NCBI RefSeq assembly: GCF_019793465.1
Contig: NZ_JAILYJ010000021.1
Location: forward strand, 41,406 to 105,405
Direction: 5' to 3'
Length of the DNA stretch: 64,000 bases
Origin: Rhizobium croatiense
GTDB taxonomy: Bacteria > Pseudomonadota > Alphaproteobacteria > Rhizobiales > Rhizobiaceae
Below are positions 24,626-33,552 of this stretch, one piece after another. Position 1 is the first letter of the stretch. Each line of letters starts with the position of its first letter. The notes beneath the pieces were generated by a model. That model did no database searches and was not told the origin of the DNA. It worked only from the letters and a program-made list of their open reading frames with translations. The position numbers and the translations under genes were made by a program.

Positions 24626-25294
24626 TCAGTCGCGCGATTGCGGCGTGCCGGGAATGCTCTCATAGGGAACCCGGAAGACGCGATCGTCGAACTGCATGCC
24701 TGTTTTGACGTTGAAGATCATCACCGAGGTGTCCTTGCCCTGATTGTCGGTGATCGTCCACTGACGCAGGTCATAGGTTTTCGGGTCGAACATCATGGTG
24801 ATGGTCGAGTTTCCGAACACCGTATTGTTGCCGAGCGCGATCGTCGTCAGGTCCGATTCTTCCTTGACGCCCTTCACCATGCCGGCCGACAGGTCGATAC
24901 GCTGCGCCAGCAGCAGGCTGAGCGGCGTCTTGGAGAGCGGATAGAGATCCCAGGTCTTGAGTTTGGTATTGCCGATGGCGACATTCTTGCCGTCGGCGAT
25001 CACCCGCATCGGCGATGGGTCGTCATAGTTGAAACGCAGCTTGCCGGGGCGCTGGATGAAAAATTTGCCGCCGGTCTGCTCGCCGCGCGGGCCGAACTGC
25101 ACGAATTCGCCCTGCATCGTCGTGACGCCGGAGAAATGGTCGGCAATCGCCTGCGCCGTGCCGGAGGCAGGCGCCGCCGCCTGCGCGCGAGCACCGAAGG
25201 GAATGGCGCTTGCCATCGCAGCCACGGCGAAAGCGCCGAGAAGATCGCGCCGCGTCATCGTCAGGCCGGAGAGGAAGGAATCGGAGTTACGCAT
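24626..25294 (-). CDS. LolA-like outer-membrane lipoprotein carrier family protein
   Basis: 222-residue exported protein. The N-terminus has MTRRDLLGAFAVAAMASAIP, a signal peptide with a twin-arginine look (TRRDLLG). The LolA-type body includes MQGEFVQFGPRGEQTGGKFF and RPGKLRFNYDDPSPMRVIAD. LolA ferries lipoproteins across the periplasm; alphaproteobacterial members are divergent, so the exact role is inferred. It lies 139 bases after ftsK and about 100 before xthA, all on the same strand. Confidence 0.87.
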   Translation of the reverse strand: MRNSDSFLSGLTMTRRDLLGAFAVAAMASAIPFGARAQAAAPASGTAQAIADHFSGVTTMQGEFVQFGPRGEQTGGKFFIQRPGKLRFNYDDPSPMRVIADGKNVAIGNTKLKTWDLYPLSKTPLSLLLAQRIDLSAGMVKGVKEESDLTTIALGNNTVFGNSTITMMFDPKTYDLRQWTITDNQGKDTSVMIFNVKTGMQFDDRVFRVPYESIPGTPQSRD

Positions 25295-25433
25295 CTAAAT
25301 CTCCTTTATGCGATCTGCATGCTGCCGAAAGGCGGCGTCTTCAAGGCATTGCGATCGGCCCGCGAGAGGTAACGGCTTTGCTGCGATCGGGTTTCCGCAA
25401 AAGCGGCCATATCTGAAATATATGGCTGTTATG

Positions 25434-28121
25434 TCAGCGGTCGAGGATGTCGTCTTCTGTGGGAACGAGGATTTCGCGTTTGCCGGCATGGTTGGCCGGC
25501 CCGATGATGCCCTCCTTCTCCATGCGCTCGATCAGCGAGGCGGCGCGGTTGTAGCCGATGCCGAGCCGGCGCTGCACGTAGGAGGTCGAGGCCTTGCCGT
25601 CACGCAGCACAACGGCGACGGCCTGATCATAGGGATCTTCCGAATCCGAAAGGTTCGACGTGCCGGCCGGGCCGCCGCCACCGCCGCCATAATCGCCATC
25701 CTCGTCGTCATCGGCGGTGATCGCATCGAGATATTGCGGCGAGCCCTGCGTCTTCAGGTAGGAGACGATCTCTTCGACCTCGACATCCGAGACGAACGGA
25801 CCGTGCACGCGCTGGATACGCCCGCCGCCCGCCATGTAGAGCATGTCGCCCATGCCGAGCAGCTGTTCGGCGCCTTGTTCGCCGAGGATGGTGCGGCTGT
25901 CGATCTTCGACGTGACCTGGAAGGAGATGCGGGTCGGGAAGTTCGCCTTGATCGTGCCGGTGATGACGTCGACCGACGGGCGCTGCGTCGCCATGATCAC
26001 ATGGATGCCGGCCGCACGCGCCATCTGCGCCAGGCGCTGGACGGCGCCTTCGATATCCTTGCCGGCGACCATCATTAGGTCGGCCATTTCGTCGATGATG
26101 ACGACGATATAGGGCATCGGCCTGAGGTCGAACTCCTCGGTCTCGTACATTGCTTCGCCGGTATGGCGGTCGAAGCCGGTCTGCACCGTGCGCGAGATCG
26201 CCTCGCCCTTCGACAAGGCCTGCTCGACGCGGGTGTTGAAGCCGTCGATATTGCGCACCCCGATCTTCGACATCTTCTTGTAGCGCTCTTCCATCTCGCG
26301 CACGGTCCATTTCAGCGCGACGACGGCCTTCTTCGGATCGGTGACGACAGGCGAAAGCAGATGCGGAATGCCGTCATAGACGGAGAGTTCCAGCATCTTC
26401 GGGTCGATCATGATCAGCCGGCACTGTTCCGGCGTCATGCGGTAGAGCAGCGACAGGATCATCGTATTGATGGCGACCGATTTGCCCGAGCCGGTGGTTC
26501 CGGCGACGAGCAGGTGCGGCATCTTGGCGAGGTCGGCGATGACGGCTTCGCCGCCGATCGTCTTGCCGAGCGCCATGGCAAGCTTGGCCTTGCTGCCGTC
26601 GAAATCGCGGGAGGCGATCAATTCGCGCAGAAAGACGGTCTCGCGCGTCTGGTTCGGCAGTTCGATGCCGATCGCGTTGCGGCCCGGCACGACGGCGACG
26701 CGGGCGGCAATGGCGCTCATCGAGCGGGCGATGTCGTCGGCAAGACCGATGACGCGCGACGATTTGATGCCGGGCGCCGGCTCCAGCTCGTAGAGGGTGA
26801 CGACGGGACCGGGACGGACATGGATGATCTCACCCTTGACGCCGAAATCTTCGAGCACGCCCTCGAGCATGCGGGCATTCTGCTCCAGCGCATCGGCCGA
26901 CAGCGTCGAATCGCGCACCACATTCTTCGGTTCGGCAAGCAGATGCATCGACGGAAGCTGGAAACCCTCGGGACGAATGAACGAACCCTGCGCCTCGCGC
27001 TCGACACGGGCGCCGGGTTTCGGCCGTGCGACCGCGGGCACGACGCGCGGCTCCGGCTTGCCGGCGGCCTTTGCCGGCGCGCGGATCATCCAGTCGTCGT
27101 CATCGTCGTCGGGCAGGATGTCGGCCGGGCGAGGCGGCATGTCGGTATCGAAAGGCGGATCGTCGTCCTCATCCTCGTCGTCGATGGAAAGCGACGGTGC
27201 GGCGACGACGCGCCGCGGCGAAGCCGCCCTTGCCCCCATTGATGGCTCCATCGACGGTTCCATGCGCTCGCCGCGCACGGCCGGCGCCTTGGCGCGGACC
27301 GGTTCGTTCAGCGTGCCGAACTCATCATCGTTGAAATCATAGGGCGATTCGAAATCGCCCTGGCGCCGCTTGCGCGGTCCCATGCCGAAGAGCCGGCGCA
27401 GCCGCCCCTGGCTCATGTACCAGGCATGTGTCATCGCGCCGCTGAAAGCGACCCAGCGCGACTCGTCCTCCTCGTCCTCGTCGCCGACGACCCGCGCCCT
27501 GCTTGGCGTCTCGACGTAATCGTCCTCGATTTCGTCATCCGCTTCGCTTCGGCCGACGAGGCCCGACGCAAACAGCATCATCCAGGCGGTCGGCACGGCA
27601 AAGATGCAGCCGACGACCATGGCGAAGGTGCCGGTAGGATAGGCGCCGACGAAGAGCGCGGGAAAACGCAGGATCATATCGCCGACGACGCCGCCGATGC
27701 CATTCGGGATCGGCCAGGTGAGCGGCGGCGGAAAACAGCCGATGACGGCGGAGGACAAAACCGAACCAGCAAGCCAGGCGCCGATGCGGGCGGGAATGCG
27801 GTTGAAGGGGCGGCCCGAAATCATCGTCAGCGCCCAGGCGACGATCGGCAGCATCGTCACGACGCTGGCAAGCCCGAGGAATTGCATGACGATATCGGCA
27901 AAGGCCGCGCCGCTGTAGCCGAGGATATTCGTCGGCAGGTTGGCGGTGGCATAGGAATAGCTCGGATCCGCGACGTTCCATGTCGCCAGCGCCGCGACGC
28001 AGAACGCCAGCAGCAGAAAGATCGCAAAGCCGATGAGCGCCTGGATCTGCCGCAGCATGAATGCCGAGAGGGAGAACCGATCCGGACGGCCATCCATCGC
28101 CGGCGACGTGCTTCTTGCCAT
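25434..28121 (-). CDS. ftsK: DNA translocase FtsK
   Basis: 895-residue division-septum DNA translocase that pumps DNA and activates XerCD at dif. Four or so membrane helices lie in residues 20-190 (LIGFAIFLLLAFCVAALATW and others). A Pro/Asp/Arg-rich linker follows to about 400, then the motor with GTTGSGKSVAIN near 539 and Walker B YIVVIIDEMADLMM. The C-terminal gamma winged helix contains SYVQRRLGIGYNRAASLIER. A glycine run (GGGGG) precedes gamma. ATG at 28121 is preferred over a GTG 13 codons upstream. Confidence 0.95.
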   Translation of the reverse strand: MARSTSPAMDGRPDRFSLSAFMLRQIQALIGFAIFLLLAFCVAALATWNVADPSYSYATANLPTNILGYSGAAFADIVMQFLGLASVVTMLPIVAWALTMISGRPFNRIPARIGAWLAGSVLSSAVIGCFPPPLTWPIPNGIGGVVGDMILRFPALFVGAYPTGTFAMVVGCIFAVPTAWMMLFASGLVGRSEADDEIEDDYVETPSRARVVGDEDEEDESRWVAFSGAMTHAWYMSQGRLRRLFGMGPRKRRQGDFESPYDFNDDEFGTLNEPVRAKAPAVRGERMEPSMEPSMGARAASPRRVVAAPSLSIDDEDEDDDPPFDTDMPPRPADILPDDDDDDWMIRAPAKAAGKPEPRVVPAVARPKPGARVEREAQGSFIRPEGFQLPSMHLLAEPKNVVRDSTLSADALEQNARMLEGVLEDFGVKGEIIHVRPGPVVTLYELEPAPGIKSSRVIGLADDIARSMSAIAARVAVVPGRNAIGIELPNQTRETVFLRELIASRDFDGSKAKLAMALGKTIGGEAVIADLAKMPHLLVAGTTGSGKSVAINTMILSLLYRMTPEQCRLIMIDPKMLELSVYDGIPHLLSPVVTDPKKAVVALKWTVREMEERYKKMSKIGVRNIDGFNTRVEQALSKGEAISRTVQTGFDRHTGEAMYETEEFDLRPMPYIVVIIDEMADLMMVAGKDIEGAVQRLAQMARAAGIHVIMATQRPSVDVITGTIKANFPTRISFQVTSKIDSRTILGEQGAEQLLGMGDMLYMAGGGRIQRVHGPFVSDVEVEEIVSYLKTQGSPQYLDAITADDDEDGDYGGGGGGPAGTSNLSDSEDPYDQAVAVVLRDGKASTSYVQRRLGIGYNRAASLIERMEKEGIIGPANHAGKREILVPTEDDILDR

Positions 28122-28263
28122 GTGTCTAACCCGTCCAATGCCTGAGGGCAGGCGAATCACCGAAGCTTCGCCATGCCAAAATGCGTCCGCTCTACCTAAT
28201 CAGAGCCGGGTTAAAGCGATGTTAACCATGCATGGCTGGACGTGCATTCCGGGCAGGGAAATC

Positions 28264-28298
28264 AAAAAAGGCCCGAACCTGGAAAGGCTCGGGCCAAA
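28264..28298 (-). terminator. T-rich terminator downstream of amtB
   Basis: Stem GGCCCGA / TCGGGCC, followed on the minus strand by TTTTTT. It lies about 75 bases past the amtB stop, beyond a stronger hairpin, in the ftsK/amtB gap. Confidence 0.75.
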
Positions 28299-28333
28299 AG
28301 CGGTCTATGGTTAGATAGGCCGCGACGGGCCGT

Positions 28334-28364
28334 GAAGCGGCGCCCTTTTGCCGGGCGCCGCTTC
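28334..28364 (-). terminator. Strong hairpin just after amtB
   Basis: Perfect 12-bp stem GAAGCGGCGCCC / GGGCGCCGCTTC with a 7-base loop, 7 bases past the amtB stop. No T-run follows, so it may protect the mRNA 3' end or act with the T-rich hairpin beyond it. Confidence 0.6.
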
Positions 28365-28371
28365 CCTGTGA

Positions 28372-29799
28372 TCAAGAAGAGTGGTAGGCGGCTTCGCCGT
28401 GGGTCGAAAGGTCGAGACCTTCGCGCTCGGCTTCGACGCTGACGCGCAGGCCGACGACGACGTCGACGATCTTGTAGAGGATCGCCGAACCGATGCCCGA
28501 CCACAGCAGCGTCGTCAGGACGCCCTTTGCCTGGTTCAGGACCTGGGTTGCGGTGCCGGCATAGGTGGCGGCGAAATCGGCCGTCGAATAATCGACGATG
28601 CCTGCACCACCCAGCGCCGGGTTGACGAGGATACCGGTGCCGAGAGCGCCGATGATGCCGCCGATGCAATGCACGCCGAAGACGTCGAGGCTGTCGTCGT
28701 AGTTGAACTTGTTCTTCACCACGTCGACGAAGAAGTAGCAGACCGGCGAGACGATCAGGCCGAGAACGATCGAGCCCATCGGACCGGCAAAGCCTGCCGC
28801 AGGCGTGATGGCGACGAGACCGGCGACGGCACCGGAAGCGCCGCCGAGCATCGAAGCCTTGCCGCGGGCGAGGCTTTCGACGATGCACCAGGAGACGGCG
28901 GCAGCTGCCGTCGCAACGAAGGTGTTGATAAAGGCAAGCGAAGCATAGCCATTGGCTTCGAGGTTGGAGCCGGCGTTGAAGCCGAACCAGCCGACCCAGA
29001 GCAACGAGGCGCCGACCATGGTCAGCGTCATCGAGTGCGGAGCCATGATTTCCTTCTTATAGCCCGTGCGCTTGCCGAGCATGATGGCGCCGACGAGGCC
29101 GGCGATACCGGCATTGATGTGAACGACCGTGCCGCCGGCGAAGTCGATTGCACCGTAGGAGAAGATCAGGCCGGCCGGCGAGGTGTAGGAGCTCGGGCCA
29201 CCCCAGAACCAGACCATATGCGCCATCGGGAAGTAGATGAAGGTGACCCACAGCACGACGAAGAGCATGACGGCCGAGAACTTGATGCGCTCGGCGAAGG
29301 CGCCGACGATCAGGCCGGGCGTGATGCAGGCGAAGGTCATCTGGAAGACGATGAAGGTGTATTCCGGAATGGCGACGCCCTTCGAGAAGGTCTCGACCAG
29401 CGACGAGGTGTTGACGCCGGCCAGGAACGCCTTGGAGAAGCCGCCGATGAAGCTGTTCAGCGAGCCGCCATCGGTGAAGGCGAGCGAATAGCCGTAGGTT
29501 ACCCAGAGCAGCGCCACGACGGCCGTGATCATGAAGACCTGCATCAGCACGGAGAGCATGTTCTTGGCGCGGACGAGACCGCCGTAGAAAAGCGCGAGGC
29601 CCGGGATGGTCATCAGCAGGACGAGCGCCGAGGAGACGAGCATCCAGGTGTTGTCACCCTTGTCCATCGTCAGAGCAGGAGCGGCGGCGGCGGCAGCGGC
29701 AGGCGCAGCCTCCTGAGCAAAAGCGACGGCCGGCGCCAGAAGCGCAGCCGTTGCTGCGCAAACCCGCGCAAAGGTGGAGGAAAACTTCGAGATTGACAT
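28372..29799 (-). CDS. amtB: Ammonium transporter AmtB
   Basis: 475-residue Amt channel. Signal peptide FARVCAATAALLAPAVAFAQ is followed by an Ala-rich spacer and eleven helices. Family segments: NTWMLVSSALVLLMTIPGLALF split over the first helix, WGGPSSYTSPAGLIFSYGAID, DFAGGTVVHINAGIAGLVGA with a pore histidine, and FGVHCIGGIIGALGTG with the second. AAGGAGC precedes the ATG at 29799; the open frame beyond is shadow from glnK. It forms a glnK-amtB operon, with GlnK expected to plug the channel when nitrogen is plentiful. Confidence 0.96.
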   Translation of the reverse strand: MSISKFSSTFARVCAATAALLAPAVAFAQEAAPAAAAAAAPALTMDKGDNTWMLVSSALVLLMTIPGLALFYGGLVRAKNMLSVLMQVFMITAVVALLWVTYGYSLAFTDGGSLNSFIGGFSKAFLAGVNTSSLVETFSKGVAIPEYTFIVFQMTFACITPGLIVGAFAERIKFSAVMLFVVLWVTFIYFPMAHMVWFWGGPSSYTSPAGLIFSYGAIDFAGGTVVHINAGIAGLVGAIMLGKRTGYKKEIMAPHSMTLTMVGASLLWVGWFGFNAGSNLEANGYASLAFINTFVATAAAAVSWCIVESLARGKASMLGGASGAVAGLVAITPAAGFAGPMGSIVLGLIVSPVCYFFVDVVKNKFNYDDSLDVFGVHCIGGIIGALGTGILVNPALGGAGIVDYSTADFAATYAGTATQVLNQAKGVLTTLLWSGIGSAILYKIVDVVVGLRVSVEAEREGLDLSTHGEAAYHSS

Positions 29800-29827
29800 T
29801 GAAAAAAGCTCCTTGGTCTGCCGTTCT

Positions 29828-30166
29828 TTACAGCGCTTCTGAATCGGTTTCGCCCGTACGGATGCGCACGGCATGGTCGATCGAATAGACAAAAATCTTG
29901 CCGTCACCGATCTGGCCGGTCTTGGCCGACGCCGCGATGGCTTCGACGGCCCGGTCGACGAGTTCGGATGCAACGGCGATTTCGATCTTGAGCTTCGGCA
30001 GGAAGCTGACCGCATATTCGGTGCCGCGGTAGATTTCGGTATGCCCCTTCTGGCGCCCGTAGCCCTTCACTTCGGTCACGGTCAGGCCCTGAATGCCGAT
30101 CGCCGTAAGCGCTTCGCGGACCTCATCGAGCTTGAACGGCTTGATAATAGCCATCACAATTTTCAT
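29828..30166 (-). CDS. glnK: Nitrogen regulatory protein P-II, GlnK
   Basis: 112-residue PII protein. It begins MKIVMAIIKPFKLDEVREAL. The T-loop has the uridylylated Tyr51 in GHTEIYRGTEYAVSFLPK and the ATP-binding loop is KTGQIGDGKIFV. PII proteins sense 2-oxoglutarate, ATP/ADP and uridylylation; linkage to amtB marks this as GlnK rather than GlnB. An in-frame ATG four codons upstream is possible, but the canonical start has better spacing to AAGGA. Confidence 0.95.
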   Translation of the reverse strand: MKIVMAIIKPFKLDEVREALTAIGIQGLTVTEVKGYGRQKGHTEIYRGTEYAVSFLPKLKIEIAVASELVDRAVEAIAASAKTGQIGDGKIFVYSIDHAVRIRTGETDSEAL

Positions 30167-30250
30167 CTGGTTTCCCATCCTTCGTTATCCTCGGCGCGGA
30201 GCCGACTCTCCTTGCCGCTGACGTTCCTGAACAGCGACCGGCGATATACA

Positions 30251-30267
30251 TTCAAAGGACGTGCCAG
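30251..30267 (-). promoter_or_regulatory. Sigma-54-type promoter of glnK-amtB
   Basis: Minus strand reads CTGGCACGTCCTTTGAA, against the consensus TGGCACG-N4-TTGC[AT]: the -24 GG element is perfect and the -12 element is TTGA rather than TTGC. It lies about 85 bases before the glnK start, as expected for an NtrC/RpoN-controlled operon. A weak NtrC-like half-match (GCA-N7-TGC) is present 80-100 bases further upstream. Confidence 0.7.
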
Positions 30268-30388
30268 ATTCGCGGATCGAGATAAGCTATTGAAAAATAA
30301 AGATTAAATTAGATGGCGCCAATAAACAGGCAGATAATTGACCAATAAGCGCACAAATAATGCCCAAATTTCGAAATATGCATATTAT

Positions 30389-31273
30389 TTATTCATTTGC
30401 CTTTTTACGAATCAAACCTTCCTGGGCGACCGAGGCGACGAGCAGTCCCGACCGAGTAAACAGGCTCCCGCGTGTCAGCCCCCTGGCGCCGGAAGCCGAC
30501 GGGCTATCCTGCGTATAGAGCAGCCAGTCGTCGAGCTTACAGGGCCGATGGAACCACATGGAGTGATCTAGGCTCGCCACCTGCAGGCTCTGATCGAAGA
30601 TCGACGTGCCATGCGCATAAAGCGACGTATCGAGCAGCGTCATGTCGGAAAGATAGGCAAGCACCGCCGCTTGATAGAGCCGGTCGTCAGGGACCGGACC
30701 GGTGGCGCGTACCCAGACGTCCTGCTTCGGATCGAGCTTCTTATCGGAAAAATAATGCGTCAGCGAAACGGGACGGATCTCGATCGGCCGCTCGCGCTGC
30801 CAGTATTTCCGGATCGCTTCCGGCGCATGCGCGAGATATTGCTCCTTGATCTGCTGCTCGCCGAGCAGCATCTCCGGCATCGCCACCTCGGGCATGACGA
30901 TCTGGTGCTCGAAGCCCGGCTCCTCTCCCTGGAAGGAAGCCGACAGCGCAAAGATCGCCTTGCCGTGCTGGATCGCCACGACACGCCGGGTGTTGAAGCT
31001 CGATCCGTCGCGGATGCGCTCGACCTGATAGATGATCGGCACCGATGGATCGCCGGGGCGCATGAAATAGGCATGCAGCGAATGGACGAAACGCTCAGCC
31101 TCGATGGTGCGCTGCGCCGCCATCAGCGCCTGACCGATCACCTGACCGCCGAAGACCCGCTGCCAGCCGGCCTGAGGGCTGCGGCCGCGGAAGATGTCGA
31201 CCTCGATCGGCTCCAGGTCGAGCGTCGCAAGCAGCCTCTCCATTGCCGAAGGCCCCGATGTTTCGCGCGTCAT
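30389..31273 (-). CDS. tesB: Acyl-CoA thioesterase II
   Basis: 294-residue double-hotdog thioesterase. Signatures: RVFGGQVIGQALMAAQRTI, HSLHAYFMRPGDPSVPIIYQ and LDHSMWFHRP, with Asp in YLSDMTLLDTSL and Gln in SIFDQSL. It hydrolyses medium- to long-chain acyl-CoAs to fatty acid and CoA. Length matches TesB. Divergent from the hydroxylase gene. Confidence 0.95.
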   Translation of the reverse strand: MTRETSGPSAMERLLATLDLEPIEVDIFRGRSPQAGWQRVFGGQVIGQALMAAQRTIEAERFVHSLHAYFMRPGDPSVPIIYQVERIRDGSSFNTRRVVAIQHGKAIFALSASFQGEEPGFEHQIVMPEVAMPEMLLGEQQIKEQYLAHAPEAIRKYWQRERPIEIRPVSLTHYFSDKKLDPKQDVWVRATGPVPDDRLYQAAVLAYLSDMTLLDTSLYAHGTSIFDQSLQVASLDHSMWFHRPCKLDDWLLYTQDSPSASGARGLTRGSLFTRSGLLVASVAQEGLIRKKANE

Positions 31274-31358
31274 TTTTGTATGCCTCCCGGCGGTAGGAAG
31301 TGAAGTGGCGATGATCTATATAGATCACATCTGAGGCACAAGGTACGGGAGCGTCGTG

Positions 31359-32573
31359 ATGCTTGATATGCTGGTTGTGGGCGGGGGCTATGTCGGCCTT
31401 TCCGCTGCCGTTGCGGTCAAGCAGGCAGCACCGCATCTGAAAGTCTCGGTGGTCGAGGCCGCACCCGAGCATGCGTGGAAGAACGACGCGCGCGCTTCCG
31501 CCGTCATCGCCGCTGCGGTGAAGATGCTCGAAATCTTCGGCATCTGGAACGAGATCGAGCCGGAAGCTCAGCCGATCACCAAGATGATCGTCACCGATTC
31601 GAGAACCTCCGACCCGGTGCGCCCGGTTTTCCTGACCTTCGACGGCGAAGTGGCCGAAGGTCGGCCCTTCGCACACATGGTCCCGAACGTCGCCATGGTC
31701 GCAGCACTGCGCGGCGCCTGCGAACGGCTCGGCATCGACATCCGCCACGGGCTTGGCGCGACGGAGCTCAAAACCGAGGACAGCCATGCCGCCGTCATGC
31801 TTTCGGACGGCAGCACTCTGGAAACCCGTCTGGTGGTTGCGTGCGACGGCGTGCGCTCGAAGCTGCGCGATCTCGCCGGCATCAGGACCGTCACCTGGGA
31901 CTACGGCCAGTCCGGCATCGTCGCGACCGTCGAACATGAGCGGCCGCATGAGGGCTGCGCCGAGGAGCATTTCCTGCCGGCCGGCCCCTTCGCCATCCTG
32001 CCGCTCAGGAACAACCGCTCCTCGCTGGTCTGGACCGAGCGCACGCATGATGCCGACCGGCTGGTCGCCGCCGACGAGTTGGTCTTCGAAGAAGAGCTGG
32101 AACGCCGTTTCGGCCACAAGCTCGGGGCGCTGAAGGTCATCAGCGACAAGCGCGCCTTTCCGCTCGGCCTGACGCTAGCCCGCGCCTTCGTCGCCCCGCG
32201 TTTCGCGCTGGCCGGCGACGCCGCCCACGGCATCCATCCGATTTCAGGACAAGGTTTGAACCTCGGCTTCAAGGATGTGGCGGCGCTGGCCGAAACCGTC
32301 GTGGAAGCCGATCGTCTCGGCCTCGATATCGGTTCGATCAACATTCTCGAGCGCTACCAGACCTGGCGGCGCTTCGACACCTTCCGCATGGGTGTGACGA
32401 CCGACGTGCTGAACCGGCTCTTCTCCAACGACGCAATGCCGATCCGCGTCGCCCGCGATGTCGGTCTCGGCATTGTCGACCGGCTGCCGCGCCTCAAATC
32501 CTTCTTCATCGGCCAGGCGGCCGGAACGACGGCGAAGGACAACCCCCGCCTGCTGACCGGCCAGACGATCTAA
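31359..32573 (+). CDS. UbiH/VisC-type FAD-dependent hydroxylase (ubiquinone biosynthesis)
   Basis: 404-residue flavin monooxygenase of the UbiH/UbiF/COQ6 family. The FAD dinucleotide fold is LVVGGGYVGLSAAVAV, the DG motif is VACDGVRSKLRD, and the second FAD motif is FALAGDAAHGIHPISGQGLN. It probably hydroxylates the ubiquinone ring; position is not decided by sequence. Start ATG at 31359, three bases inside an earlier GTG. The C-terminus (GTTAKDNPRLLTGQTI) is typical. Confidence 0.88.
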   Translation: MLDMLVVGGGYVGLSAAVAVKQAAPHLKVSVVEAAPEHAWKNDARASAVIAAAVKMLEIFGIWNEIEPEAQPITKMIVTDSRTSDPVRPVFLTFDGEVAEGRPFAHMVPNVAMVAALRGACERLGIDIRHGLGATELKTEDSHAAVMLSDGSTLETRLVVACDGVRSKLRDLAGIRTVTWDYGQSGIVATVEHERPHEGCAEEHFLPAGPFAILPLRNNRSSLVWTERTHDADRLVAADELVFEEELERRFGHKLGALKVISDKRAFPLGLTLARAFVAPRFALAGDAAHGIHPISGQGLNLGFKDVAALAETVVEADRLGLDIGSINILERYQTWRRFDTFRMGVTTDVLNRLFSNDAMPIRVARDVGLGIVDRLPRLKSFFIGQAAGTTAKDNPRLLTGQTI

Positions 32574-32591
32574 AAACAATGATGAAAAGCG

Positions 32592-32780
32592 CTACTCGTC
32601 GAGGCGCCGCGCCTCGGACACCAGCATGATCGGGATGCCGTCGCGGATCGGATAGGCAAGGCGCGCCTTTTCCGAAACGAGCTCATTATGCTCGCGGTCA
32701 TAGGAAAGCCGGCCCTTGGAGAGCGGGCAGACCAGGAGCTCCAGCAGTTTCGGATCGACGCGGCTCAGTTTTTCGTCCAT
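32592..32780 (-). CDS. Trm112 family protein (UPF0434)
   Basis: 62-residue protein: DPKLLELLVCPLSKGRLSYD, then YPIRDGIPIMLVSEARRL. It has the Trm112/YcaR fold, small zinc-ribbon-like proteins that in other lineages act as methyltransferase partners. Only one Cys is visible, so zinc binding is doubtful. It is 9 bases after the LON-domain gene on the same strand. Confidence 0.9.
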   Translation of the reverse strand: MDEKLSRVDPKLLELLVCPLSKGRLSYDREHNELVSEKARLAYPIRDGIPIMLVSEARRLDE

Positions 32781-32789
32781 TGCCGAAGT

Positions 32790-33461
32790 TTACTGCAGAA
32801 CCGTGTCGGAGTCACCGAAGACCCGCGCCAGCACGATTTCGGTAATGGCGATCAGCGTCTCGGCCCGCGTCTTCAGATCGGGCGCCTCCAGCAGGGCCTG
32901 TTTTTCAGCCGGTCCGAACGGCGACATCATGGCGAGCGAATTGACCAGCGTCAGATTGCTCGCCCGCTCGACGCTCTCCCAGTCGGCGTCCAGCTTGTTG
33001 GCATCGAGATAGGCTTTGAAGGCGGTGAGCAGGGCTGTGCGATCGACCGCCTCCTCCTCGTTCTCCGCCGCGAGGTCGGCGATGAAGGGCGCGATCCGGA
33101 AGGTGCGGAACGGATCGCTAGTCCCCTTCTCCTCCAGCAGCCGGAAGCGGCAGACGCCGGTCAGCGACACGATATAGCGCCCGTCGCCGGTCTCGGCGAA
33201 GGAGGTGATTCGCCCGAGGCAGCCGACGGTGGCGAGGCTGGGCTCGTGCCCCTTGTCCTCATGTTCGCCGAGCGCCGGCTGCACCATGCCGATCAGCCGG
33301 TTTCCGGCAAGCGCTGCATCCAGCATCGCCAGATAGCGCGGCTCGAAGATGTTGAGAGGAAGCTGTCCGGCCGGCAGGAGGAGGGCCCCGGGCAACGGGA
33401 AGACGGCGATGGCATCGGGCAGATCGCCCGGCTTCAGGTATCTGGCATTACCGACTTGCAT
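32790..33461 (-). CDS. LON peptidase substrate-binding domain protein
   Basis: 223-residue protein consisting only of the LON N-terminal (PUA-like) domain: IAVFPLPGALLLPAGQLPLN, then IFEPRYLAMLDAAL, and VGCLGRITSFAETGDGRY. It has no AAA or protease domain. Members are widespread and poorly understood. ATG at 33461 was chosen because MQVGNARYLKPGDLP is the family start, with GGGACGG upstream; another ATG five codons earlier is possible. Confidence 0.9.
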   Translation of the reverse strand: MQVGNARYLKPGDLPDAIAVFPLPGALLLPAGQLPLNIFEPRYLAMLDAALAGNRLIGMVQPALGEHEDKGHEPSLATVGCLGRITSFAETGDGRYIVSLTGVCRFRLLEEKGTSDPFRTFRIAPFIADLAAENEEEAVDRTALLTAFKAYLDANKLDADWESVERASNLTLVNSLAMMSPFGPAEKQALLEAPDLKTRAETLIAITEIVLARVFGDSDTVLQ

Positions 33462-33552
33462 GAAACCGTCCCGCATTCTTGTAAACGGGCATGCCCGTTC
33501 TGACGAGAATGTGGTGCCCCCGCTTAAAAACGCAAGGGCCGATATTCTAATC

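Noticed and set aside
28381..29796. 471-codon plus-strand frame opposite amtB
   Set aside because: Highly charged Asp/Gly/Glu/Arg-rich shadow of a membrane-protein gene.
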